Counted from the stretch's first letter, positions 35,662-45,113 are shown. The stretch: DNA of 64,000 nt from Caballeronia sp. dw_19 (GCF_018449515.1 NZ_JAAVUQ010000019.1:1-64000); one strand, 5' to 3'. Notes: a model not told the origin generated them from the letters alone. Numbers and translations are program-made.

Positions 35662-36000
35662 ATGGCGATGACCACTGAATTCGCACTTACTGCGCCGTCT
35701 CGCGATGAGATCGACGCACTCGCCGGGCCGACGGTGATCGAATTCGGCACCGCCTGGTGCGGCTATTGCCGTGCGGCCCAGCCGCTGATTGCGGAGGCCT
35801 TCCAGGACCACGCCGGTGTCCGGCATTTGAAGATCGAGGATGGCAGCGGCCGCCCGCTCGGCCGCTCATTCCGGGTCAAACTCTGGCCAACGCTGATCTT
35901 CCTCGACAACGGGCTGGAGGTCGCGCGGGTCGTGCGGCCGAAAAGTACATCGGAAATCCGCGATGCTTTCGCGCTGATCGACCATCCGGTTTCGCCATGA
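35662..36000 (+). CDS. Thioredoxin-family protein
   Basis: 112 aa, a single thioredoxin fold without a signal peptide. The active site is W32-C33-G-Y-C36, unlike the CGPC of housekeeping thioredoxin, and the cis-Pro is in KLWPTLIFLDNG. It probably serves as a cytoplasmic disulfide reductase with a specialised partner. AGGAG lies about 10 nt upstream. Confidence 0.9.
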   Translation: MAMTTEFALTAPSRDEIDALAGPTVIEFGTAWCGYCRAAQPLIAEAFQDHAGVRHLKIEDGSGRPLGRSFRVKLWPTLIFLDNGLEVARVVRPKSTSEIRDAFALIDHPVSP

Positions 36001-36181
36001 CGAGGGTTTTTACCGATCATTCGGGGCGTGGTGTCCGGGAATATCATCGCTTCGAAGGGTAAAACGGACCACGGGCAAACCGGGCGCGGGAGTTGCGCAC
36101 GCTGTCTTGCGCGCCGCTTCGGCAATGCGTGCGCGCGACGCCGTCCGCTCCGGCGTTACCCTGACCAGCAGGAGGTTCACC

Positions 36182-37000
36182 ATGCCGCGTTTCGCCGCCA
36201 ACCTCACCATGATGTACAACGAACACGCGTTCCTCGACCGTTTTGGCGCGGCGGCGCGTGATGGTTTCAAGGCGGTGGAATTCCTGTTTCCCTATGAATT
36301 TCCGCCGGCGGAGATCAAGGCCCAGCTCGTGGACAATGGCCTGAAGCAGGTGCTGTTCAACGCGCCACCCGGCGACTGGACGGGCGGTGAACGCGGCCTT
36401 GCATCGTTGCCGGGACGCGAGGAGGAGTTCAGCCGGAGCATCGAGATCGCGCTGGACTATGCCGCGGCGCTCGGCAACGACCGGCTCCATGTAATGGCGG
36501 GGCTGATGGAAACGCCACAGGCAATGCAACATTCGCGCGAACAGCATCGCGATGTCTATATCAAGAACCTCACGCTGGCCGCCAGCATGGCGCAAACGGC
36601 TCGTGTCACCATCGTGATCGAGCCGATCAATACGCGTGACATGCCCGGCTATTTCCTGAACCGGCAAGATGACGCGCAAGCGATCTGCGAAGAGATCGGC
36701 TTGCCGAATCTGCAAGTCCAGTTCGATTGCTATCACTGCCAGATCGTCGAAGGCGATCTGGCAGTCAAGCTTCGCCGCGACATGAAACGGCGCAACGCGG
36801 GTATCGGCCATATTCAGATTGCCGGCGTGCCCTACCGCAACGAGCCGGATACGGGCGAAGTCAACTATCCGTACCTTTTTGATCTCATCGATTCACTCGG
36901 CTATGGCGGGTGGATCGGCTGCGAATATCGGCCGCGCGCAGGCACGTCCGACGGCCTGGGCTGGCTCACGCCGTATCGTCATGCGGGCCGCGCATCATGA
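36182..37000 (+). CDS. hyi: Hydroxypyruvate isomerase
   Basis: 272 aa TIM barrel. MPRFAANLTMMYNEHAFLDRFGAAARDGFKAVEFLFPYEF, FNAPPGDWTGGERGLASLPGREEEF and VIEPINTRDMPGYFLN are distinctive of hydroxypyruvate isomerase. The metal and catalytic Glu are in VIEPIN and GCEYRPR. It interconverts hydroxypyruvate and tartronate semialdehyde in glyoxylate use. AGGAGG sits 6 nt before the ATG. No glyoxylate carboligase or tartronate reductase gene is in the window. Confidence 0.93.
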   Translation: MPRFAANLTMMYNEHAFLDRFGAAARDGFKAVEFLFPYEFPPAEIKAQLVDNGLKQVLFNAPPGDWTGGERGLASLPGREEEFSRSIEIALDYAAALGNDRLHVMAGLMETPQAMQHSREQHRDVYIKNLTLAASMAQTARVTIVIEPINTRDMPGYFLNRQDDAQAICEEIGLPNLQVQFDCYHCQIVEGDLAVKLRRDMKRRNAGIGHIQIAGVPYRNEPDTGEVNYPYLFDLIDSLGYGGWIGCEYRPRAGTSDGLGWLTPYRHAGRAS

Positions 37001-37218
37001 CCATGCCGATAAGCTCCGATGCGCCATGTCGGGGCCGGTGGTTCGCTTTGATAGCGCTGAATCAAGCGTTGAAACCACCCGCACGACGCTGAAACTTTCT
37101 GTGCGGCGTGATAGTCCACGGCAAAAAGCGAGTTCGCTTACGCTTCACGTCACCTGTTTTTTTTCACCCGCGGCGCCCATCGCGATTCGCGATAGATGCT
37201 GCTTTCAGGAGAGTTCAC

Positions 37219-38796
37219 ATGCAGATCACCGGAGAAATGCTGATCGGTGCCACGGCGGTGCGCGGAAATGACGCTACGCTGCATGCCTTCGATCCGGCGC
37301 GCGGCGTTGACTTGAAGCCGGCTTTTAGTGGCGGCGGAGCGTTGGAAGTCGCCCGCGCGGCCGAGCTTGCCGAGCGGGCATTCGATACCTACCGGCTCGC
37401 ACCGCTCGAAACGCGTGCGCAATTCCTGGAAGCGATTGCGGACAACATCGCTGGGCTCGGCGATACGCTGATCGAACGCGCTCAAGCCGAATCCGCGTTG
37501 CCGAAAGCGCGCCTGGAAGGAGAGCGCGCCCGCACGATCGGGCAATTGAAACTGTTCGCATCGCTCGTGCGCGAAGGCCGCTGGCTTTCTGCCACCCTCG
37601 ATTCACCGCAGCCCGAACGCAAGCCGTTGCCGCGTCCCGACTTGCGTTTGCAGAAGATTCCCGTTGGACCGGTTGCCGTGTTCGGCGCCAGTAATTTTCC
37701 GTTGGCGTTTTCGGTAGCGGGAGGCGACACAGCTGCCGCGCTTGCCGCGGGATGCCCCGTGATCGTGAAGTCACATCCGGCGCATCTCGGAACATCGGAG
37801 CTGGTCGGGCGCGCGATCCAGAAAGCGGTGGCGGATTCAGGGTTGCCCGACGGCGTGTTCTCGCTCGTAGTTGGCGCGGGCAACGCGATAGGCGAAGCGC
37901 TGGTGGCGCATCCGGCTATCAAGTCGGTCGGGTTCACGGGCTCGCGGCGGGGTGGCCTGGCGTTGATCGAGATCGCATCCAGGAGGCGCGAACCGATTCC
38001 CGTGTTTGCCGAGATGAGCAGCATCAATCCGTTCTTCGTGCTGCCGGGTGCATTGGCGGCGCGGGCCGAATCGCTCGCGAACGGTTTCGTTGATTCAGTG
38101 ACGCTCGGGGTCGGTCAGTTCTGCACGAATCCGGGTCTGGTGCTGGCGCTGGAGGGACCGCATTTGCAGGCGTTTATCGATTGTGCCGTGAGTGCTTTCG
38201 AAAAGAAGGGCGCTCAGACGATGCTGACGGCGGGCATCGCAGCCGCGTATCAGGAAGGCATTGCGCGGCGCGATGAGTCGGGCGTGGAGCGCGTTGCAAC
38301 CGGCGCCGAATCCGACGCGTCGTGTCCGGCGCTGCCCGCGCTTTATACCGTGAGCGCCGAGAAATTTCTCGCCACGCCGCAACTCGAGGATGAAATATTC
38401 GGACCGACGTCGCTGATCGTGATTTGCCGCAGCGAGGACGAGCTACTGGACTTGGCACGGCGTATTGAAGGCCAGTTGACGGCGACGCTGCAAATGGAAA
38501 GCGACGACGTGCCGCTCGCTCGCCGCCTCCTGCCCATCCTAGAACGCAAGGCCGGGCGGATCCTGGCGAACGGTTTTCCGACCGGCGTTGAAGTATCGTA
38601 TGCCATGGTGCATGGCGGACCGTATCCCGCAACTTCCGATAGCCGCGCGACCTCAGTCGGCGCGATGGCGATCGAACGCTTCTTGCGGCCGGTGTGTTAC
38701 CAGGACCTGCCGCAGGCTTTGCTGCCGCTTGCACTTCAGGATGACAATCCGCTAAACCTGTGGCGCCTGCGCGATGGCGAACTCGGACCCAACTGA
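37219..38796 (+). CDS. Aldehyde dehydrogenase (NADP-type), 2-oxoglutarate semialdehyde dehydrogenase-like
   Basis: 525 aa. The catalytic cysteine is C302 (VGQFCTNPGLV) and the general base is E265 (FAEMSSINPFF); the motif GPVAVFGASNFPLAFSVAGGDTAAALAAGCPVIVKSHPAH and the VEVSYAMVHGGPYPATSD tail are those of the KGSADH (2,5-dioxopentanoate dehydrogenase) group. It would oxidise 2-oxoglutarate semialdehyde to 2-oxoglutarate at the end of arabinose, glucarate or hydroxyproline breakdown. An SMP-30 lactonase gene follows 49 bases later, fitting a sugar-acid route. AGGAG precedes the chosen ATG. Confidence 0.92.
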   Translation: MQITGEMLIGATAVRGNDATLHAFDPARGVDLKPAFSGGGALEVARAAELAERAFDTYRLAPLETRAQFLEAIADNIAGLGDTLIERAQAESALPKARLEGERARTIGQLKLFASLVREGRWLSATLDSPQPERKPLPRPDLRLQKIPVGPVAVFGASNFPLAFSVAGGDTAAALAAGCPVIVKSHPAHLGTSELVGRAIQKAVADSGLPDGVFSLVVGAGNAIGEALVAHPAIKSVGFTGSRRGGLALIEIASRRREPIPVFAEMSSINPFFVLPGALAARAESLANGFVDSVTLGVGQFCTNPGLVLALEGPHLQAFIDCAVSAFEKKGAQTMLTAGIAAAYQEGIARRDESGVERVATGAESDASCPALPALYTVSAEKFLATPQLEDEIFGPTSLIVICRSEDELLDLARRIEGQLTATLQMESDDVPLARRLLPILERKAGRILANGFPTGVEVSYAMVHGGPYPATSDSRATSVGAMAIERFLRPVCYQDLPQALLPLALQDDNPLNLWRLRDGELGPN

Positions 38797-38845
38797 ACAC
38801 GCGAATCAAATGAATCAAACTCAAACAACCAGGAGATGAAAACAG

Positions 38846-39775
38846 ATGGAGCGCCGTTATCCCGATCCCGCCGTCCGAGTACTCGACTCGCGCTTTAACG
38901 CGCTGCGTGTCGGCATGGCGTCGGTCGAATGTTTGTATCAGGGGGCTCGCTGGTCGGAGGGCCCGGTCTGGTTCGGCGACAGCCGCACGCTGGTATGGAG
39001 CGACATTCCCAACAACCGCATGCTGCGCTGGGACGAGGAAACGGGCGAGGTCCGCCCGTTCCGCAAGCCCTCGAACAATGCCAACGGCAACACTCGTGAT
39101 CGTGAAGGACGGCTGGTCACGTGTGAGCATCTCACGCGTCGCGTAACACGCACGGAGTACGACGGTTCGATCACCGTGCTTGCCGATCAATACAACGGCA
39201 AGCCGCTCAATTCACCGAACGACGTGATCGTGAAATCCGATGGCTCGATCTGGTTCAGCGACCCGACCTTTGGTATCGACGGCTTTTATGAAGGCGAGCG
39301 CAAGGACGCTGAGTTGAAACCGGCGGTGTATCGCGTCGATGGCAAGAGCGGCGAGATCACCCTGATGACCGACACGCTCATTGGCCCGAATGGACTCGCA
39401 TTTTCGCCTGACGAGTCGGTGGTTTATATCGTCGATTCGCGTGCGTCGCCGCGCAAGATCCTCGCCTTCGATGTCTCTAACGATGGCCTTAAGCTGACAA
39501 ACGAGCGCGAGTTAATCGATGCCGGGCAGGGCACGCCCGACGGTTTTCGCGTGGATGTGCACGGCAACCTGTGGTGCGGCTGGGGCATGGGCAGCGACGA
39601 GCTGGATGGCGTCAGGATATTCACGCCGCAAGGTGAGGCGATTGGACATATCGCGCTGCCCGAACGCTGCGCCAACGTGTGTTTTGGAGGCCGTTATCGC
39701 AACCGCTTGTTCATGGCGGCGAGTCACGGCCTGTACTCGCTTTACGTCAACACGCAGGGCGTGATCGGCGGTTGA
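38846..39775 (+). CDS. SMP-30/gluconolactonase/LRE family lactonase
   Basis: 309 aa six-bladed beta-propeller. Metal-ligand motifs are present: Glu38 in WSEGPVWF, NSPNDVIVKSDGSIWFSDP (Asn) and GPNGLAFSPDESVVYIVD (Asn, Asp). The enzyme hydrolyses sugar lactones (for example arabinono-, xylono- or gluconolactone) to the acids. AGGAG about 10 nt before the ATG. Directly after the semialdehyde dehydrogenase, it suggests a non-phosphorylative sugar oxidation path whose dehydratase and sugar dehydrogenase lie elsewhere. Confidence 0.92.
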   Translation: MERRYPDPAVRVLDSRFNALRVGMASVECLYQGARWSEGPVWFGDSRTLVWSDIPNNRMLRWDEETGEVRPFRKPSNNANGNTRDREGRLVTCEHLTRRVTRTEYDGSITVLADQYNGKPLNSPNDVIVKSDGSIWFSDPTFGIDGFYEGERKDAELKPAVYRVDGKSGEITLMTDTLIGPNGLAFSPDESVVYIVDSRASPRKILAFDVSNDGLKLTNERELIDAGQGTPDGFRVDVHGNLWCGWGMGSDELDGVRIFTPQGEAIGHIALPERCANVCFGGRYRNRLFMAASHGLYSLYVNTQGVIGG

Positions 39776-39779
39776 GGTT

Positions 39780-40211
39780 TCATTGAGGCGCGTGTTTTTC
39801 CATCAGCTTTTCCGGCTGCGCAGGCACGACAAAACCGAAGCGGGCGTATAGCGTGTGAGCGCTCGTGGTGGTCAGCATCATCTTGCGCAAGCCCTGCAAG
39901 TCCGGATGCGCCAGCAGGCATTCCACCAGCCATGTGCCCAGGCCGTCGCGTTGACGGCCCGGAAGCACAAACACATCGGCGAGATACGCGAAGCTCACGG
40001 TATCCGTGATCGCACGCGCATAACCAATCTGCGTGTCGCGATGGAACAGGCCGAATGCCAGCGAATGCGCGGCAGCCCGCTCGACCTGCTCGCGCGAGAT
40101 GCCGGGTGACCAATAAGCGACCTCGCTCAAGTAGCGGTGCACAACGTCGAAATCGAACGTCCTGATGTCCGTAGTGACGCGATAATCGCCCCTCGACCAT
40201 TCGGCAGCCAT
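39780..40211 (-). CDS. GNAT-family N-acetyltransferase
   Basis: 143 aa. The acetyl-CoA pyrophosphate loop appears as PGRQRDGLGTWLVECLLAHPDLQGLRKMMLTT, followed by AHTLYARFGF, typical of GNAT motif B. Substrate not identifiable. It abuts the dehydrogenase-like gene with no gap on the same strand, so the two share an operon. Confidence 0.9.
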   Translation of the reverse strand: MAAEWSRGDYRVTTDIRTFDFDVVHRYLSEVAYWSPGISREQVERAAAHSLAFGLFHRDTQIGYARAITDTVSFAYLADVFVLPGRQRDGLGTWLVECLLAHPDLQGLRKMMLTTTSAHTLYARFGFVVPAQPEKLMEKHAPQ

Positions 40212-40811
40212 TCAACGCACCTTGTAGATACGGCCGGTTTCAAGACCCTCCACGCTGCGGCTGTATGCCAGCGCAACGCGCGCACCGGACGCCGCTTCGA
40301 AGCCGCGAAAATACGGCCCGAACGCTTCACGTGCTTCTTCGAGCATGGTCGCATTCACGACATTGATGCGCAGGCCGCGCGGCAGTTCGATCGCGGCTCC
40401 CCGCACGAAACCTTCAATGGCGCCATTGACCGCCGCCGCGCTTGCGCCGTATTTGATGGGTTCGTCGCCCACGATTCCGCTGGTCAGCGTGAACGAGCCG
40501 CCATCGTTCAGATAACGTTGCGCGACCAGCACGAGGTTGACCTGGCCCATGAGTTTGTCGTCGAGACCAATGCGGAATTGCTCGGGAGTCATCTGCGAGA
40601 GTTCGCCGAAGTGAACATGCCCGGCAGTGGCAACAATGGCATCGACCTGACCGATCGATTTGAACAGCGCATGGATACTGTCGATCTTCGTCAGGTCGAC
40701 GCGGTGCGCACCTCGCGTGGCGCCGATCTCGATGACTTCGTGACGCGGCTGGAATTCAGAGAAGACGGCGCGGCCGACTGTGCCGGTTGCACCAATGACG
40801 GCAATTTTCAT
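40212..40811 (-). CDS. Short-chain dehydrogenase-like protein
   Basis: 199 aa, shorter than classical SDRs. The N-terminal loop GATGTVGRAV binds nucleotide; VATAGHVHFGEL stands for NNAG, and FTLTSGIVGDEPIKYGASAAAVNGAIEGF shows a catalytic Ser and a Tyr but lacks the expected Lys four residues later (YGASA). The group is seen as 'short chain dehydrogenase' in many proteobacteria. The start is at the ATG of MKIAVIGATG rather than the longer reading from 40871. Confidence 0.85.
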   Translation of the reverse strand: MKIAVIGATGTVGRAVFSEFQPRHEVIEIGATRGAHRVDLTKIDSIHALFKSIGQVDAIVATAGHVHFGELSQMTPEQFRIGLDDKLMGQVNLVLVAQRYLNDGGSFTLTSGIVGDEPIKYGASAAAVNGAIEGFVRGAAIELPRGLRINVVNATMLEEAREAFGPYFRGFEAASGARVALAYSRSVEGLETGRIYKVR

Positions 40812-40906
40812 GAGAGGCTCATCGAAGAAGAAACGGGCTCTCATTGTGCGTTTTACAGGCGGCTTGAACAAGCATCCCGTCGGTCTTTCTCAAGCGGACT
40901 TCAACG

Positions 40907-41323
40907 TCAACGGGTCGCGTGCGACGCGTCCGGCGAGAGCAGGAAGATCGATGCCGCCAGCTTGAACACCAGCACGACGCCGGTCACGAGCGCGGCAACA
41001 GGGAAGGCGCGCCATTCGGCGCCAAGCATGGGGCCAACCAGTACGACCGATGCGAAGCCGAGCACAACGGTAATCCAGCGTGCCCATTGCAGGCGAAACG
41101 CCACGCAAACATATAGGCCGCCAATCAACGCACGCGATGCAATCAGCGCGGCAACGGGCTCGCCCGGACCGGTCATCAGCGCCAGCCCCATCTCGGCCCA
41201 TGACAGGGCGTACGCCAGCCCGAGGCACACCAGTGCAGTGGAAAGCGCACGCTCACGCCACGGTGCGCGCACGCTTTGCGTCTGCTGTAACGCTTCGTTG
41301 GAATACGTATTGGTTGTGTTCAT
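40907..41323 (-). CDS. Small four-helix membrane protein of unknown function
   Basis: 138 aa. Four hydrophobic segments are seen: ALSTALVCLGLAYALSW, VAALIASRALIGGLYVCVAF, WITVVLGFASVVLVGPML and FPVAALVTGVVLVFKLAASIFLL. The N-terminal 30 residues are polar and Gln/Thr-rich. The start ATG at 41323 is favoured over an upstream start at 41440 because the extra residues have no conserved look. No family recognised. Confidence 0.65.
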   Translation of the reverse strand: MNTTNTYSNEALQQTQSVRAPWRERALSTALVCLGLAYALSWAEMGLALMTGPGEPVAALIASRALIGGLYVCVAFRLQWARWITVVLGFASVVLVGPMLGAEWRAFPVAALVTGVVLVFKLAASIFLLSPDASHATR

Positions 41324-41615
41324 GCCGCCCCCCGCCGCCTGGTTTTTCGATGCATCGTGCTGCATTCGTCTGATTCGTGGAAGTCTTATGCATGGGTCGT
41401 GCCAGATCGCACGAACGCTGGGAACATCGCTTGCTTTCAACTACCTGGAGTCCGCGCGGCGGCGATTTGCCTGACGAAAGGCCGCCGCTCTTTTCGCGGG
41501 TTTATCGGGACTACAGGGCAAAACAACGCAGAAAACAGCGACACGACGCCACGACATTGCAACGATGCTGCATCCGATGGCAGGCTTTACACAGTCCACC
41601 GACCAGGAGTCCGGC

Positions 41616-41780
41616 ATGACCACGACGAAACCGAAGGAACAGCACCCGCATTCGCATCGAGAGGAGGAGGACGTCGATCGCGCCGTGGAAGATACCTTTC
41701 CCGCCAGCGATCCACCCTCGACGGGCGGCGTGACACGGATTGAATCCGACGACGAGAAGGGCAAGCGCGAAAAGAAATAA
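41616..41780 (+). CDS. Small charged protein (54 aa)
   Basis: Very hydrophilic, His/Glu/Asp/Lys-rich protein, 54 aa, ending EKGKREKK. The core REEEDVDRAVEDTFPASDPPSTGGVTR is a pattern I associate with small uncharacterised Burkholderiaceae proteins. AGGAGT lies 8 nt before the ATG at 41616. Probably unstructured; function unknown, perhaps stress-related by analogy only. Confidence 0.65.
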   Translation: MTTTKPKEQHPHSHREEEDVDRAVEDTFPASDPPSTGGVTRIESDDEKGKREKK

Positions 41781-41863
41781 GGGAAAATCTCCAAGACAGG
41801 AAAGGACCGGAAGCCGCATTGACTAGCTGCTTCCGGTCCTTTCCTTTCACAAACCGCGCCGAG

Positions 41864-42478
41864 TTATTCCTCGCGCCGCTGGATCTCGATCAGGCGCGAT
41901 GGCCTGACGTGGTTGATCGCGAAATGCTTGCGGCCTCGCAAGTTGTAACCGTGGGGATCGCGCTCAACGAATTCATACTGCCGCTCCACCTCTTCCACGT
42001 CGGGCGCGACCATGCCCTTATCCACCACACTGAAGCCTTCCTCTAATGCGAGCGCCAGCCCGTTGCGCGCCGGACGGCTGTCGAAACCGCCAAGGCCGTC
42101 ACCTTGTTCAAAGCGCGAATTCACTAGCGTTGCATCCACGCCGACATATGCGTTGGGGTTGTACTCAAGCATGGCTTCGTCGCGCGAGGCGTCGCGATTT
42201 TTTCCGTCGGCATCGACGGTATCGTCCAGCGTGCCGTCGTTGAGAACATCCATTGCCTGATGTTCGATGTTGGTCTTGCCGACCGGCCCGGCATGTTCCA
42301 GCGATAAATCAGATGTGCCGCCACCCGCTTGCCCGAGCCCGGCTTCGCGTCCCTGCGCTGCTGCCGCCACATCGCCGGGTTTGGCCTTGGCGGTTTCAGT
42401 TTCAGGCTTCTTCAGCGGGCTGTCCGCCGCGCGCTGCGTTTGCTTGTCCTGCGATTCGTTGTTCTGTGCGTTGTTCAT
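41864..42478 (-). CDS. DUF3005-like protein
   Basis: 204 aa, soluble, acidic. The C-terminal half (DATLVNSRFEQGDGLGGFDSRPARNGLALALEEGFSVVDKGMVAPDVEEVERQYEFVERDPHGYNLRGRKHFAINH) matches the pattern of DUF3005, a family I know from Burkholderiaceae. The N-terminal 60 residues are low complexity. Function unknown. It converges with the small gene ending at 41780. Confidence 0.75.
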   Translation of the reverse strand: MNNAQNNESQDKQTQRAADSPLKKPETETAKAKPGDVAAAAQGREAGLGQAGGGTSDLSLEHAGPVGKTNIEHQAMDVLNDGTLDDTVDADGKNRDASRDEAMLEYNPNAYVGVDATLVNSRFEQGDGLGGFDSRPARNGLALALEEGFSVVDKGMVAPDVEEVERQYEFVERDPHGYNLRGRKHFAINHVRPSRLIEIQRREE

Positions 42479-42774
42479 GGTTCGCTCCGCCTGGTTCAGG
42501 TTAACAAAGAGACATCACGCAAGAAGCATTCCGGATGACGGAGTCGGGTCAACCCCGCATTGGAATAAACCACGGGATAAAACAGCAGTAAATGTTCTAA
42601 GCCAAATTGATTTTTTTCAACCCAACGAGAGTTTTCTCAAGAGTATGATTTGTTGTTCGCCAGGCCTGCGTGCGCCACCGGACGGCCCCGTGCCGCTTGC
42701 CGGATTCGCGCGTTTCAAGCGAGCGGGAGACGACCATCGCGAATCCAGCGGGGCACTTAAAATCAGGGTGACTC

Positions 42775-43020
42775 ATGCAATTTGACGCGGCATTTTCACA
42801 TCGCGGCTACTTACTCAATTGTGCACCGGCACGTCAGGGCGACGGTTGTTTCCAACCCTACGTGGTCATCTCGCGATCGAGCGACGGTGAACTCGTGGCC
42901 AATCGTTTTTTCCCCGCCGACCTGCGCTTTGGCAACGCCGACGAAGCCATTGCACATGCCCGCGACTGGGCGGTCCGATGGATCGATGCCAGCCACGTGA
43001 AGGTCGACCCCAAGTCCTGA
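42775..43020 (+). CDS. Small conserved protein of unknown function (81 aa)
   Basis: 81 aa: HRGYLLNCAPARQGDGCFQPYVVISRSSDGELVANRFFPADLRFGNADEAIAHARDWAVRWID. It reads as a compact alpha/beta fold, a pattern seen in small Burkholderia proteins. No catalytic motif and no signal peptide. Transcribed toward the serine acetyltransferase 77 bases downstream. Confidence 0.7.
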   Translation: MQFDAAFSHRGYLLNCAPARQGDGCFQPYVVISRSSDGELVANRFFPADLRFGNADEAIAHARDWAVRWIDASHVKVDPKS

Positions 43021-43097
43021 GCGCGCGCCCGAACGGGTTTCGCGAACAGGCGGCAGTCTTGCAGAAAAACGGTTAATCTCGGGGCATCGTTCAGATC

Positions 43098-44096
43098 GTG
43101 CCGTTCAACGCGGCGTCATCCGCCCAAGCTCCCGACATGCCCAAGACTGTTTCCGTAGAAGATCAATTGCCCTCCCACGAATGGGGCCTCGACAAGATCG
43201 TGGCCGACTTGCGGGCATCGCGCGAGCAATTGCATCGCACGCGCCATCCGCTTGGAATCCGCGAATTGCCGTCGCGTGAAGCGATCGTGAAGATCGTCAA
43301 CGGGCTGCGCTCGGCGCTGTTTCCCACCCATTACGGCGCCGCCGACCTGACCGCCGAAAGCGTGGACTATTACGTCGGCCACACGCTTGAGAGCACCTTG
43401 CGCCTGCTCTCCGAACAGATCCGCCGTGCCTTGCGTTTCCTGCCGGAGAACCACGACCTGAGCGATGCCGAACTCGGCGCGCACGCGTTCGGACTGGCGC
43501 GTGAATTCGGCACGCAGTTGCCGGCCATCCGGGCGCTGCTGGTAAGCGATATCCAGGCCGCGTTCGCGGGCGACCCCGCCGCGCAGCACATCACGGAGAT
43601 CCTGCTTTGCTATCCCGGCATCTGGGCCATGACGCATCATCGTCTGGCGCATGCTTTGCATAAGCTCGGCGTGCCCTTGCTCGCGCGCTTTATCAACGAG
43701 ATCGCGCACTCAGCTACGGGGATCGACATCCATCCGGGCGCGACCATCGGGCCAAGTTTTTTCATCGATCACGGGACGGGCGTGGTGATCGGCGAGACGG
43801 CGGTGATCGGCCAGCACGTGCGGGTGTATCAGGCAGTGACGCTGGGCGCAAAGAGTTTTCCGGCGGGCAACGACGGCGTGCTGGTGAAGGGCAACGCGCG
43901 CCATCCGGTAGTGGAAGATGACGTGGTGATCTATGCCGGGGCGACCATTCTCGGACGTGTGACCATTGGCCGCGGTTCGGTGATCGGCGGGAACGTGTGG
44001 CTTACGCATAGCGTGCCGCCGGGCAGCAACGTCTCGCAAGGCAAGGTCCGCGAAGGCGGTGCGGGCGACGCGCCGGACGATGGCCGCGGCGCGTGA
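43098..44096 (+). CDS. Serine O-acetyltransferase, EpsC type
   Basis: 332 aa. An alpha-helical N-terminal domain (residues 1-190) is followed by left-handed parallel beta-helix hexapeptide repeats: GIDIHPGATIGPSFFIDHGTGVVIGETAVIGQHVRVYQAVTLGA, then RHPVVEDDVVIYAGATILGRVTIGRGSVIGGNVWL. The His and Asp for serine acetylation are in IDHGTG. It makes O-acetylserine for cysteine synthesis. The start codon is GTG at 43098; an ATG at 43137 is an alternative and neither has a clear Shine-Dalgarno. Confidence 0.9.
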   Translation: MPFNAASSAQAPDMPKTVSVEDQLPSHEWGLDKIVADLRASREQLHRTRHPLGIRELPSREAIVKIVNGLRSALFPTHYGAADLTAESVDYYVGHTLESTLRLLSEQIRRALRFLPENHDLSDAELGAHAFGLAREFGTQLPAIRALLVSDIQAAFAGDPAAQHITEILLCYPGIWAMTHHRLAHALHKLGVPLLARFINEIAHSATGIDIHPGATIGPSFFIDHGTGVVIGETAVIGQHVRVYQAVTLGAKSFPAGNDGVLVKGNARHPVVEDDVVIYAGATILGRVTIGRGSVIGGNVWLTHSVPPGSNVSQGKVREGGAGDAPDDGRGA

Positions 44097-44122
44097 ACGT
44101 TACATGAGCCTCAGCGAGCTTT

Positions 44123-44779
44123 TTAGCTGTTCGATACGCTGAACGCGCTCGGATGTCCGACGATGGAAAGGAATTCGCGGCGCGTGGAAGGGTCGTCGCG
44201 GAAAGTGCCCAGCATCCGCGATGTCACCATCGACGCACCCGCTTTATGCACACCGCGCGTGGACATGCATTGATGCGTGGCTTCCAGGATGACGCCAACG
44301 CCTAGCGGTTGCAGGACTTCTTCCAGCGTGTCGGCAATCTGCGCCGTCATCTTTTCCTGGATCTGCAGACGCTTCGCGAAGGCATCGACCAGCCGCGCCA
44401 GCTTCGAAATACCGACCACTCGCTCACGCGGCAAATACGCCACGTGCGCCCGGCCAATGATCGGCACCATGTGATGTTCGCAGTAACTTTCGAAGCGGAT
44501 GTCCTTGAGGACGATCATCTCGTCGTAACCCTGAACCTCCGAAAAGGTGCGGGCGAGTATCTCGCGAGGATTCTGCGAATAACCCGCGAAGAACTCTTCG
44601 TAAGAGCGGATGACGCGCGAAGGAGTATCAACGAGTCCTTCGCGGGCAGGGTTGTCCCCGGCCCAGCGGATCAGAACGCGAACGGCGGCTTCGGCTTCTT
44701 CGCGGCTCGGACGATCGGCGTGATCCGTTTGATCGTGGATGTCCGAAGATGCGTTAGGGGAGTTTCGCGTGGCGCTCAT
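44123..44779 (-). CDS. folE: GTP cyclohydrolase I
   Basis: 218 aa. The zinc site is seen in RFESYCEHHMVPIIGRAHVAYLP (Cys and His) and TRGVHKAGASMVTS; TPSRVIRSYEEFFAGY and FAKRLQIQEKMTAQIADTLEEVLQPLGVGVILEATHQCM are family-typical. It converts GTP to dihydroneopterin triphosphate, the first step of folate synthesis. GGAG is 6 nt before the ATG at 44779; the frame continues upstream to 44821 without better support. Convergent with the serine acetyltransferase gene. Confidence 0.95.
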   Translation of the reverse strand: MSATRNSPNASSDIHDQTDHADRPSREEAEAAVRVLIRWAGDNPAREGLVDTPSRVIRSYEEFFAGYSQNPREILARTFSEVQGYDEMIVLKDIRFESYCEHHMVPIIGRAHVAYLPRERVVGISKLARLVDAFAKRLQIQEKMTAQIADTLEEVLQPLGVGVILEATHQCMSTRGVHKAGASMVTSRMLGTFRDDPSTRREFLSIVGHPSAFSVSNS

Positions 44780-44891
44780 CGAGGGCTCCAGATGCAGGGT
44801 GCAAAGTCGTGAAGTCCTCATTGTTCCACGTTTTACCGCATGGAAGACCCCGGTGGGATGTCGGGTATGCCTGGGTTAGTCAGGCGGGTAA

Positions 44892-45113
44892 TCAAGTTTT
44901 CCCGCCGCCATCGATTCCCGAGCCGGTCTGCCAGACCTTTTTCCCTTCCTCCGACAGCTTGCCCGAACTGTGATGCTTATCCGGTTCTGTCCCTTCCTGC
45001 GCAAGATGACCGCCGGGTTGTTCCTGCGCGCGCTGCTTTTCGCCCTTGCGTTGCGCCCGGCGTTCTTCTTGCGATCGGCCTGCGTAGTTGGTGTCTGTCT
45101 GCTTGTCCGTCAT
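44892..45113 (-). CDS. Small hydrophilic protein (73 aa)
   Basis: 73 aa, rich in Gln, Glu, Lys and Gly (GRSQEERRAQRKGEKQRAQEQPGGHLAQEG...EEGKKVWQTGSGIDGGGKT), probably disordered. A strong AGGAGG lies about 6 nt before the ATG at 45113. Unknown function. Confidence 0.6.
   Translation of the reverse strand: MTDKQTDTNYAGRSQEERRAQRKGEKQRAQEQPGGHLAQEGTEPDKHHSSGKLSEEGKKVWQTGSGIDGGGKT

Noticed and set aside
43098..44096. Polysaccharide-type transferase in an exopolysaccharide locus
   Set aside because: EpsC-type serine acetyltransferases share this name and fold; no polysaccharide genes are adjacent.
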